Assembly (NCBI GenBank): GCA_030248135.1
Contig: JASANC010003701.1
Span: forward strand, 62,001 to 126,000
Direction of reading: 5' to 3'
DNA from: Theristus sp. LFF4_11
Taxonomy: Eukaryota; Nematoda; Chromadorea; Monhysterida; Xyalidae
Length of the DNA: 64,000 nt
Positions 13,174-23,344 of the stretch are shown here, one piece after another. Position 1 is the stretch's first letter. Each line of letters starts with the position of its first letter. A program made the position numbers and the translations under genes. The notes beneath the pieces are model-generated. The model saw only the letters and a list, made by a program, of their open reading frames with translations. It was not told where the DNA came from and made no database searches.

Positions 13174-13978
13174 TTTCTTTGCTTTGAATTTTACAATACG
13201 TTACCTGTTGCTGCTCATATAAAAACACAAATGAATTTTCGCAAAAGACGGTCAAAATGCATTGACCCATGGCTACAAACGTCAATCAACATATACCAGC
13301 ATTTACCGCCGATTGATTACAAGTTCACAAATTTATCCGAAATTGATTTAGGCATTTATAAGCACAAAATTCGACACTAAGTGTGTGTGAAGCAAACCGT
13401 GGTGCAATAAACAAAATAATAGTACATACCGGTACAGCTGCTAACGGGAACAAGAACAATGAGAAGAAGTCCACGACACGAAATCAATTCATAACTTACA
13501 CGTACCAAATAATATTAAAACGGTTTTGCAATTGACTTTTTTACAAGGTGAAACACAAAGTAAGTAATATCACAAAACACATAGTTATTTCAAAATTCAA
13601 CCAAAACGATTTTTATAAAAAAATACAGATCTACACCACGATTACAACCCTAATAGTGACACTGCCATACAACAACAGCTAAGTTCAAGTAATTCACCGA
13701 AAATTCATCACAGACAAGCACACAAATCTATGCTCTGATAAACTCAAAATTTCAAATCTGAGAAACTGATTAGCGGTATTGTGCAGCCAATCAGCTGACT
13801 CATGACTGATTCCATCAGTGTGCTTGACTGGAACAATGCTAAGTGGAACTGACGCATAAAAACTTCATGGAAATGACACGTGGTGAGTGTAACAACACAA
13901 GACAATAATTTACCTAATTCAACCGTGTAATTTTCTCAAGAAACAACAACCAGTGCCTGTGCCATTCGTATGCGCAGC
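13174..13978. other. intergenic between MDH2 and HYLS1
   Basis: AT-rich, about 800 bp. Contains a degraded family-A fragment around 13765-13870 (ATTAGCGG ... CCAATCAGCTGACTCATG). No ORF with splice support. Presumably holds the MDH2 3' UTR and the HYLS1 promoter. Confidence 0.35.
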
Positions 13979-16900
13979 TCAACTTTTTGCCGCAAACTCT
14001 TTTCCCTTCTTGATGTTACCCTGCAATTGCGGCACGGCCCCATCGACCAGTTTCTGCTCGTACGCTGACAGCTTGCCGAGACCAAGGTTCTTCTTTACGC
14101 CAGTTCTCTGCAGAAAATATGCGAGTTTAGCACCAAACTACAGTCAAACTTCATAATATATCCAACTAGCTAATTGGTTGATGCATGCATTCAGTGCATG
14201 GATTGCTGTGGAGGCGGAGAGTTTGGTTTGCATAGAATCCATGCATCACGTGACCAACAACTAATCACTTAATTTGATATGTTATTAAGTTGGACTGTAC
14301 AAGTTATACAACAAAACTTCAATTTCAACAATTCAATCTCAGGCTGAACTGACGCTCAATTCGAGCGGCGTCGAGAAGAATTCACAGCCGGGCACCGCGT
14401 CGGACGCCACGTACGCGCACTCGATCACTTTCTCGCCTTTGAACGCTCGAAGAAGCTGGAAAAAAACGCAAATCCATTTCAAATTGCCAAGTCGCTATAT
14501 TTGAACTGTACGCAGGTCGGAAAATTCTGGCATTCTGGCTGGTTGGACCAATCACCAGTGAACCCAAGTAAAAAGCAGCCAATCAGCTGAATGGTGATTT
14601 GCGTGTTCGACGGCAGTTTGCGTTGCGTCCGTGCGTGCCAGCCTCCCCCTTGTACGAATTGTAGAGTTCAAGAAAGTTAAAATTTCACCCCCACCCAATC
14701 AATCAACCGACCGATCCAATGAAGCGGGCACCGGCGAATGCCATCGATAACGTCGCTGAGCCCTGAATAATCGATTGACAGTTTTGTTATTCAACCGGTT
14801 TACTCGGTTTACAACAACACACGACACTTCAGCACAAATCAATACACAAGTAAAAGTCTCAGCTGACCGCGCCCGCCTTCGCCTTGACGACCTCAGTGCC
14901 AGCCTCCTGGATGCGTTCAGTGATCTGTTTCAGTGCGGCGTCGTCGAAACTGACCGATGGTGTGCAGCGAGAGATCAGTGGAATGATGGTGGTGCCGGCA
15001 TGGCCGCCAATCACCGGGCAGTTCACTTGTGACACGTCGAGATGCTGCAAAGGTGACACAGAGCAGTTGGCGAAATGCTACGATCTCGTTGTTTCAGTGT
15101 TCGGATGAGATCGGATCGGCAAGAACGTCTCACTATCAAACTGTGAAACATATTCAATTTGTTCATTACGACATTTGAACCTGGCTTTCTGATTGGCTGT
15201 GTCGAGCTAGCAGGACCAATCAGTGAGCCCTATTCAAAAGCAGCCAGCCCGGTGATTGCCCTTGCATATAAATAATTCACAGCTCGACAGTCATTGTTAA
15301 GTATGAGTATATTGTGCGTTGCGTGTGCATCTGCCTGCGTATCTGCAAATCTGGCACGCCAAGACAAAAGGTTTCGCGTTCTTCAAAATTCCAACCGCAT
15401 TTGTGTCACAACACCACCCAACGCCCACCGACCTTCGCTTCGGCAATGAACGTGTTCGATCGAACCACGTCCAAAGTTGTGACGCCAAAAATTCGCTTCG
15501 GATCGTAGACACCCTCGCGTTTCATGATTTCAGCCGCAATCGGCACTGTTGAATTCACCTGAGAAGAAGAAGACGCCTCAGTCAAAAGTTTCTACTGTTG
15601 TTGCTTCTGCGCCAGAAAAATTGACAGGCGGTCAAATATTCAATGTCAAACCAGTACTGGGTTCCGGTCAAAACCTCACACGTCACATGCATATACCAGA
15701 ATTAGGGATGGTAAAAACCGGTTTTTTATATTGCCACCCAGTTTCCATAATTTGGCCTTCGCATTCGGGATTTATCAGAAATACGGTTGAAATTAGTGTT
15801 TTTAAGTGAAGCAAGCGAAGTTAAATTTGAGTTGGACACAGTTTTTTTTTACTTTTATAAAATGCAATTATGCGACATCATCGTCCATCCAAAAGAGAGA
15901 GACGGAGGGGAGCGAGCAAACACGACGACAAAGACCAATATTGCAGAAGTGAACGTTTTCAACCGACCGGATTTGTGATGACGCAGAACATCGCTTTCGG
16001 GCACACTTTAGCGGCGACTTTAGCCAAATTTGCGACAATGCCAGCGTTCACATTGAACAGATCGTCACGCGTCATTCCTTAAAAAACGACAAAAAATCGC
16101 ATGACATAATCACAAAGGTAGTCGAAAACGCAATGGAAAGACAAATACACAACACAGTTCCCCACAATCTCAGCTTGCAAAACCGCAACAACAGAAGTGC
16201 GCACCAGGCTTTCGCGGCACACCGGCCGGAATGACGACGACGTCGGCGCCCTCAAGCGCCCCGTGCAACTGCTCTTCGCCCAAATGTGCGGTGACGTGCG
16301 CCGGCGAATTGATGTGGGATAGATCCGCAGCAACGCCTGCAGGACAAAAGCACAATGTTGTCCAGGTCAATGCAGCAGGCAGACAACACACTAAATTGCC
16401 ATGGTCACTCCATACAAGTTGAGTTTTGAGACCAAACACACAGTCAAAGTCAAACCACGAAATGATTAGTGCATTCTGACATTTGAATCTCGCATGCTAA
16501 CTGCTTGCGCATCAAACTGGTTGAACCAACGAAATTGAAAAGCAGCCCATCAACCGATTGTCCATGATTGTGCAACTGCGAAACGCACCTGGCGTTGCAA
16601 TTATGTCGTACAACGCCAGCTGTTTCACGAGAGGATTGTTTTTCAGGAGCAGCCCCATCGGCTGTCCGATGCCGCCCGACGCGCCCAGCAGCGCCACCTT
16701 CGTTCCGCCCTGTGTCGGTTTTTTGAAAATGAAAAACAGATACAGTCTGGCATACTGGTGATTGGCCGGATCAAGCTGGTTCGATCAATCAAGGAGGCCG
16801 TTTCAAAAGCAGCCAATCAGCTGCTAGTTCAGCAGCTCATCCCATGCCCTATGATTCGCAGTTCGACTCGACTGTGATGCGGTGACAGTGTTGGCTGTTA

Positions 16901-17042
16901 GAAGGAACGAGTGATGACAAAAACAAAGAATGAACGGTGGCAGAGAAAATCAAAATTCTGATCAACGAACTGGGCTGTGGTGTGCCATGCGGACGGCGCT
17001 CCGCACAACGAATCGACTTGGCAGCTTTGCAAACAGCGTCAT
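13979..17042 (-). CDS. MDH2: Mitochondrial malate dehydrogenase
   Basis: Nine exons on the minus strand: 17042-16971, 16709-16589, 16336-16205, 16077-15968, 15558-15433, 15044-14868, 14762-14712, 14455-14354 and 14107-13979, totalling 339 residues (human MDH2 338). Residues 1-24 ([20 protein letters not shown]) form an Arg-rich transit peptide. The NAD-binding loop is [14 protein letters not shown]. The family motifs [20 protein letters not shown] (substrate arginines), [26 protein letters not shown] and [13 protein letters not shown] (catalytic His) are all present, then [20 protein letters not shown]. The enzyme interconverts malate and oxaloacetate with NAD in the matrix, for the TCA cycle and malate-aspartate shuttle. 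All junctions keep phase. A second ATG upstream (17213, MSALRTFVKGL) does not join in frame and is probably 5' UTR. Several introns carry MITEs. Confidence 0.96.
14150..14302. mobile_element. MITE-like element, family B (MDH2 intron 8)
   Basis: Inverted ends: ATATCCAACTAGCTAATTGG on the left and a TGATATGTTATTAAGTTGG-type end on the right. The interior contains GATGCATGCATTCAGTGCA and its near mirror. The same family occurs at 23894-24048. Confidence 0.65.
14506..14612. mobile_element. MITE-like element, family A (MDH2 intron 7)
   Basis: Short copy with CATTCTGGCTGGTTGGACCA, CCAGTGAAC and AGCAGCCAATCAGCTGAATG. Ends are degraded. Lies between MDH2 exons 7 and 8. Confidence 0.5.
15135..15292. 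mobile_element. MITE-like element, family A (MDH2 intron 5)
   Basis: Well-preserved copy of about 158 bp. Starts with TCAAACTGTGAAAC and ends with TTCACAGCTCGACAG, approximate inverted repeats. The internal blocks ACATTTGAACCTGG, TGATTGGCTGTGTCGAGCT and GGACCAATCAGTGAG are shared with the other copies. Confidence 0.65.
16470..16585. mobile_element. MITE-like element, family A (MDH2 intron 2)
   Basis: Contains GCATTCTGACATTTGAATCT, CATGCTAACTGC, ATCAAACTGGTTGAACCAA and AAAGCAGCCCATCAACCGAT. It ends a few bases from the exon 2 donor, so it makes up much of the distal part of this intron. Confidence 0.55.
16745..16876. mobile_element. MITE-like element, family A (MDH2 intron 1)
   Basis: About 132 bp. 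Starts ACAGTCTGGCATACTGGTG and ends CGCAGTTCGACTCGACTGT, with AAAGCAGCCAATCAGCTGCT inside. The terminal CAGT...ACTG inverted repeat is visible. Confidence 0.6.
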
Positions 17043-19013
17043 TTATTCGGTTCTTCTGGGTTTTATCTTTGTTTCAACTTTTGTGACTCTACCAATTCGG
17101 CTTCCGAGTGCCGTTGCTCCTTCGATGACTAAAACAAACAAACCACTGAGATGTTAGCAGACGTTGTCTGAAAAACTAACCTAAGGCCTTTGACAAAAGT
17201 ACGGAGTGCGGACATTTCACGGAGGTTTTACTTTACGACCCCAATAAAATTTTCTAATTTTTTGTAAATCGGCCTTTTGCGGGATGTTACAAAATTATAA
17301 AGAAATGTAAATGTTTTAAACGTTGAAAACATAGCAATGTTGCAGAGTTAACGGGCGCTACCAGTACTAGCGCTATGGCTATGCTATCAGTATTGATTGA
17401 TTGATATGTTTATTCATTGGACTGAAAAAAAACCACATTGTTTGCGTGCGGCTTCATATTTGAAAGTACATACCGGTATACGGTGGAGGTGGTCCTCAGT
17501 GGCTCAGTCTAGGGTTAGGGGAAAAAAATCCGGATTTTTTTTAAATTAAAAAAAATTAAAAAATAATTTTTTTTTCACAAGTTAGGTTTGTTGGAAGCGT
17601 CTCGTCGAGCTGAGTTCATCTAGACTATTTTCAGAACGATCCGGACAACTATAAGAGCGAAAATCGTGTTTTATTGAAATTATGTCCATTTCATAGAGGG
17701 AAAGTTGCATTTTCAACAGTAAAACAGGACAATTTTCGACGTGTACTTGAATATTGAACCGTTCTTAGTTGTTCCTCTTTAGAAAATTACCAAAATTTGA
17801 CTGTGTTCAAAAATTCCTGTTTGCTGTAGCTAAGTCGGCAACCCCTGTCGACCCGGTCGCCCCCCCCCCAGACACTTACTTTCAGGTTCAACCAGCTATG
17901 CTATCTGCCACATGGCGAGAGCCCACTCTTCAAATCATCGTATCGAAAACACGTACCATGATTTCGCGATCACGTTGCGGGCAACTGACAGACGCAAGTT
18001 TAACACGTTAGTTTAGCTCAGCACGCAAGTTTTAACATGTGGCCATGTTATCGGGTATCTGAAAAACGGTCGTGTGATGTGGTATTAACCAACATCTCCG
18101 CTTCAATTGTTTAACAATATATCGCACAACTCCATTGTAGACCTATAACATACGCCAATCAACAAGATATCATGTTCATCTCATGGCCTACCGACTGAAA
18201 AACATGTTCTAAGTTGCAAGAAAACGATTTCTGAAACGATATTTCAATTCAGTTAAGTCATTTCAACGCTAAAAATTGACTCTAGAAGTCATCCAAATCG
18301 AAAAACATGGAGTACGTCGGTCAAAATGACCAAATAATGACATTTACCTAAGCACACAAAGAAGTTGGGAAGAAAATTTGGTTTGAACTTTCAAAAAATT
18401 ATGCCATAAATCGAATTTTCAGAGCAAAGTAGAAGAAAAATTTTTCAATTTTTTTTAAGTTTGAAAAAAAAATCCAATTTTTTAAAAAATAAACAAAAAA
18501 AAATATAAAAAAAAATTTCAAAGCCCCTAAGCCCTAACCCTAGCTCAGTCCTCTTCCTCTTTAACACAGGAAAGAAAAAAATGCGAAAACCAATTTGATC
18601 CTTTTTCACCTTATGAAAAAGGCTTGGCTTAGGATTAGGATTAGATTTAGGATTAGGAACATTGTTTGTTGTTGTACGGTACCGCCGTCGTACCACCACA
18701 CTACAGTTCCACTTCCACGTTTTTACGTTTTCCATGCAACGTATTTCCATTTCCAGTTTTCCATCCAGAATAAATCCAGTGTTTGATATCGAGAGAATTG
18801 TGTTTGTTTTCAGATCTGATTTGTTTTTGTTCATAATCGTCGTCGTTCGCTGCCGTTCGTTCAATCATTCGTTGCCGCCGTTGCTGGCCCGTCCGCAGCA
18901 CATGCACCAAGTTCCCACCAGCACCACGGTCACACTTTGAGTCTGTCGCAGTGTTTGCAGACTGCAGCAACCACCCAAAAAGTCCACACCCCACCGCCAG
19001 CACAAAAACCATC
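17043..19013. other. gene-free region upstream of MDH2
   Basis: Contains the MDH2 5' region, the element at 17492-18553, a C-run near 17860, and GGATTA-rich sequence at about 18615-18660. The stretch 18700-19013 is probably promoter and 5' UTR of the + strand gene starting at 19014. No other coding exon could be supported. Confidence 0.4.
17492..18553. mobile_element. about 1.06-kb element with inverted ends containing TTAGGG-like sequence
   Basis: The left end reads GTCCTCAGTGGCTCAGTCTA then GGGTTAGGGG. The right end, reverse-complemented, reads GGACTGAGCTAGGGTTAGGG then CTTAGGGG. Both ends continue into long A/T homopolymer-rich arms. The interior has no long ORF with transposase features. 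Interpreted as a non-autonomous DNA element; target duplications could not be fixed by eye. Confidence 0.5.
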
Positions 19014-20004
19014 ATGAATCCCGATCAACATTGGGCGGCCACAAGTGCGACTCAGCCGCAGTCATCGTCGTCGTGCGTCACCGGTGGCTACGGATTTGTG
19101 CCAATGTTGTCGTCATCGTCTCCTCCGTCGTTGGGACAACAAACCAATGATGCCCACCATGAGTCAGGCAAGGCAACCGCAATCGCTTATTGTTGTTCTG
19201 TTCTGCGAATTTCAATGGTTTTTCTGTGTTGAACTTTACAAACCTACAAAATTTATGAAATCAGAGTGGTTGTGTGCTCGCGCTGCGCATTGCTTTTATC
19301 ACCTTGCTGGGGATTGCTTTCTATTCGAATTGTCCTGATACAAATGACCGTTCTTGAAACTGTGCACTATTTTTCATTTCAGTGAACGGTGCAAAAGGGC
19401 TAGCAGAGCGATTCTCTACGAACGGGTATCACTGTTCTCTGCAGCAACCAATTGCAGTCGCTGATGTGCTTCGAGACGCAAATATCATTCAGACGGTGCA
19501 TTTTTGACTTTTTCCTTGATTTGTGTTTTGAGTTGACTCGACTGGACAATAACTTAGACCGCTTTATTCTTTCCGTGAAATGAAACATACACACTAGTCA
19601 CTTTGTGAACTTCAAACTGAATGAAAGATACAGTACTGCGGCACGAAATTGTAACTCGATTTATTATTGTTGTATGGTGGGACAAGATCATATTGACAAA
19701 TGCAATGCTACAACTTAGTAGGCTGCGCATAGCGCATGTCAGGAATGATTCTGCCAAGACACGATAAGTCAACGTGTCAATGCGTTTTTTTTAGAACGCA
19801 GCGGCGCTGCCGCTTACAATCGGCGGCAAACGACGATCGGTCGACGAGACGGCGACGGCTCATTGTTTCGACGCGAAATGTCGCCGAAGAATGAGCGACG
19901 ACGATGATGAATTACTGCCAACGGCCATGGATGTGCAATATCAAAATGGCACTCAGGATCAGTCCGTTCTTGCGTCTAGTCATTATAAGCGGCAATGGAA
20001 TTGA
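19014..20004 (+). CDS. Unrecognised 158-aa protein with a GC-AG intron
   Basis: Three exons (19014-19167, 19383-19495, 19795-20004) join in frame to give 158 residues. Exon 1 is Ser/Gln/Pro-rich low complexity (SSSSCVTGGYGFVP, LSSSSPPSLGQQ). Exon 2 is a more ordered segment (KGLAERFSTNGYHCSLQQPI, VADVLRDANIIQT). Exon 3 has a basic cluster, GGKRRSVDE ... CRRRM, directly followed by the acidic DDDDELLP, resembling a bipartite nuclear signal. The only donor giving the right phase at exon 1 is TCAG|GCAAGG, a GC-AG intron; intron 2 is GT-AG. I do not recognise the family. A small nuclear regulatory protein is a guess from composition only. It lies 1.5 kb upstream of MRPS18A on the same strand. Confidence 0.55.
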
Positions 20005-21513
20005 AAAAAGGGCGTCGAACACACTTCATTACACTAACACATTGCTGACTGGCTGGATTTGAATTGTTTTGAATGCGAGTATCCTGGCGAGGCGATTACA
20101 GTTCTTTAAACATGTCACTTTCTACCAACAGTACTGAGTGCTCGCGAAAGAAGAAAGAACGCGACAGGGTTAGAGAAAAACGACGTATTTCACCACTATT
20201 AGGGGCTGCTTGAATCCGCGACCAAACCTGAATCTTTTTTCATTCATAGTTTCCCTGCTCTGTGTTCGTGTTCTGCCAAAAAGTGAGAGGTTTAAAGAAA
20301 GATGCTTTTGCTTGATTCAGCCAGTCGGTTTGTGTGTTTCATTGTGAATGCTGCTGCTGTACATTTCAATTGTTCTCTCACGTTTCGTTTTTTGGGTTGA
20401 CTCCGCTGCGCTACTTAAAGCACAACAACTACGAGCCAAGCGCTCATAAATCTCAGTTTTTTTTTTCGTTCAACGTTCAACCAAATTGCAGTTCAGGGGC
20501 CATGTTTGTTTTGTCATGTTGTTCACTTCTGCGGTATGCGTGTATGTTTGAGTGTCGCCGTTGAATTTCTGACCGTAAATGCTTTTTTGTTGGAGAAGAA
20601 AAAGTTTGCAACCATTACCAATATGTCGATCTGTGCCACTGTTTAGGTATTTTTTAAATTGAGTTTTTTGTTGATCTGATACATTTTTCTTGTTGTTTTC
20701 TTGTGAAACAATACCGATGTCTCTGTCGTTAGTTGTTGTTGTTCCGTTTTTTCGGTTTCAGTTGTTGAATACTAAAAACCCAAGGAATTTCGTTGATGGT
20801 TTCTAGCTTTATATTTCTGTCGATTTATTTAATCCATACTACTGCTCCGAATTATCGAGTCATTTTTTTCTGCTGACGACACAAAAATTCTTTTTACGTT
20901 GGTTCTTTCGCTTACGTTTTGGATGGTGTTTCACTTTTTCTCGCTGGTGTAACATTGGCAGCCGTTGGAAGTTTGCTTCTTTCTGTTTTTCAAAAAGATG
21001 AATGATGATGTTTTGTCGGTTGGCATCTGGTGAGTTTGCGTGTTTGCATTTTGCGTGTTTTAGTGCAGTTTTCGTTCTGAGACTCGTTTTCACCGAGCAT
21101 TTTGTGGGCGGTCTCGGCCTCTGGTCTAATTCAGCGTTCACTGCCGACATTTCCGTTTGTGGAGTGAAGTGGTCTTGTTTCTTACGCGTGTTTTACGTGG
21201 TTAGCTGTTCGGTTCGTTTTCTTTGTTGTTTTTTTGTTGTTGTTTGGTCGTTTTTTTTCTTTTCAATAAAATGTGGGCGTGCAAGTCGATCGGTTTCCAT
21301 TTTTTTCAGATTGAGAGTCAGTTTATCACCTGACCAGTCACCACCGCTACTTATTCTCTCTTCCACTTGCTTACCTGACTTTTCAAACAGGGGAATTGGA
21401 TTTCGGGTTCACTTTGAAGGCAGGTTTTTCGGGCTGCTTTCGAAATGTGGCAGTCCGCCAGAGTGCAACAGCATTGTGCTGCACTCAGACGTTTCCGCTT
21501 CTGGCCGACTTCA
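20005..21513 (+). other. T-rich intergenic region
   Basis: About 1.5 kb, strongly T-rich on the + strand with many TTTTC and TTGTT runs. Likely the 3' UTR of the upstream gene and the MRPS18A promoter. Open frames here (for example 21002-21517) are low-complexity Phe/Ser/Val translations without family features. Confidence 0.4.
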
Positions 21514-22602
21514 ATGAAGTGTCGCTTGGCTCACTCAGGTTTGCGGCCGATTGAATTCGTTTGATGTTGGACGAGCGAATCTGTTTGTGGTTACATCACC
21601 CATTTTCTTGCAGTGCATGAGCGCCAATCCGATGATGGCAAGACTATCACTGTAAGCATGTCTGTCTATGAACTTTTTTGCCCACTGTGGCATACTGCGA
21701 ATCGTTTGGTGCAACTTCAGATCGAAGGCAAAGAGGCGCAGCAAACTTCGCGACATTTCCTACCGAGCGACCGGGCATCAGTGTCGCGGAGCGCAGACGA
21801 CTGTGGCGCGTGTGTCCTGTGTCGTCTGAATGTGCCTGTCAAATACGATGTGCGTCATTGGAGCCCAGTGATTTCGATTGCATAGCATTTGGCTTTGTTT
21901 AGTTATCATTGGAAGTACGAAAAAGACCCGTTCTTTGTTGCGCTATGAGTTGCGGCGGCATTGTTCACTCCATCGTATGACGATGAAGCCAAGCGCAGCA
22001 CACCACGTTCCATCCAATTTCAATCCACCGCAATACATTGGAACTATCTGATGTGTGCAGCCAATCGATCGACTTGCAAACTGTTAACAGTAGAAAAGCT
22101 CGGTAATTGGTGGATTCTGACATTTGAATTTGGCACGCTGATTAGCTGTGCATGGTGAGTGCATCGAGCTGGTTGTGGTGGTGGACACACTTGGCCAATC
22201 GATCAATTGAGTGATGAGTCTATCCACGGCTACTTTACAGTTTGAAAGCACAATGGTATTATTCGCAGCCGCACTGATGTTTCACGGAGACTGCAAAATG
22301 CGTTGCAGGACGTGCTGATCCTGCGTCAGTTCATGCGTGCCGACGGCAGTGTGTTGCCACGCGAGGCGACCGGCATTTGCGAACAGCAACAGCTGGTGGT
22401 CGAGCAGTGCGTCATGCAGGCGCATTGGTCCGGTCTGTTCGATGAACTCCGCCCACCGGTCGTTGACGAGCAAATCGAGAACAAAGGCTACAGACAGTGG
22501 AATCGCTACTGGAACAGTCACGAGGACATGTGGGAGCGCAAGTTGACTGTGAAACGCGGCTCGTGGTATTATGTGAAGCGCTACGATCAGCAGCGTCATT
22601 GA
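21514..22602 (+). CDS. MRPS18A: Mitochondrial ribosomal protein S18A (bS18-like)
   Basis: Four exons (21514-21538, 21614-21651, 21721-21849, 22309-22602) join in frame to 161 residues. The order of motifs matches animal MRPS18A: DDGKTITIEGK, then a zinc-type CVLCRLNVPVKYD, then across the next junction DVLILRQFMRADGSVLPREA, TGICEQQQLVVEQCVMQAH and a C-terminal Trp/Arg-rich tail (NRYWNSHEDMWERK). It is a bS18-family protein of the mitochondrial ribosome. The start is the weakest point: the ATG at 21514 gives only a short presequence (MKCRLAHS), whereas the human protein has about 35 residues before this block, so an upstream exon may be missing. The last intron (about 460 bp) contains a family-A MITE. 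Confidence 0.9.
22079..22250. mobile_element. MITE-like element, family A (MRPS18A intron 3)
   Basis: Contains TTCTGACATTTGAATTTGGC, ACGCTGATTAGCTGTGCAT, ATCGAGCTGG and a CTTTACAGTTTGAAAG-like end; the centre has diverged. Confidence 0.5.
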
Positions 22603-23344
22603 GCATGGCCATTTTGTTTGGAATATCACAGAGTTGTCAATTCTGACACAAGAATCATTGGTTTTGTCATGTCTTCACAAAAACGAACCAAAAACTCTCG
22701 TTCAAGAAAGCATCATCGAAACTGATGTTGAGTTCAATTGTGACATTCTGTTTCATTTTGATCAACAAAGATACACCCATTCATTCAACAATTCAACACC
22801 GCAACACACAATCGACAGTACGATCACTGTCCAGTTCACATTCGAAACTGGGCCATGCAATGTTACTTGCGTTTCAACTCAAATCATATCTTTTTCATCT
22901 GGCTGCTCTACGTTGCACACTAAACAGCGAAACAAAAGCATAATGAGGATCTAAGTCACGGACTGGCTAAACCATGCCAGAAATCCCACGAATGGTTTCT
23001 TAAAGCCCGTGAGAGTACTATAATAGAAATTCAAAATCATAGCAAAACAGAAATAATAAAAAACAAACACGATCAACAGCAGTATGACTTGCAATCTGCA
23101 TGTTAGCATATGACATTTACAATAGGATTGAAATTGCTTGCTCCACCGAGAAGAAAAACGTGAAATCGTTGCCAAGAAAAACAAAATCAGACTGGACAAA
23201 AATAGTGGTAGTCTTGACCGGATGCTCCAAATCCAAGAAATGACAAAATAAACAAAAAATGACGTAATACGAGAAAAAGACAAAAGCACACCTGACAAAA
23301 AATTAGAAAAAACATTTTTCAAAAGATGGTCTCCCTCCATCTCA
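22603..23344. other. convergent intergenic region
   Basis: 3' regions of MRPS18A (+) and the 298-aa gene (-). AT-rich; no supported gene. Confidence 0.4.

Noticed and set aside
17183..17213. Alternative MDH2 start encoding MSALRTFVKGL
   Set aside because: Its splice phase does not fit the next MDH2 exon, whereas the exon at 17042-16971 gives a perfect in-phase transit peptide.
21002..21517. 171-codon frame upstream of MRPS18A
   Set aside because: Phe/Ser/Val-rich low complexity, in a different frame from the MRPS18A start, and it stops before the first MRPS18A intron.
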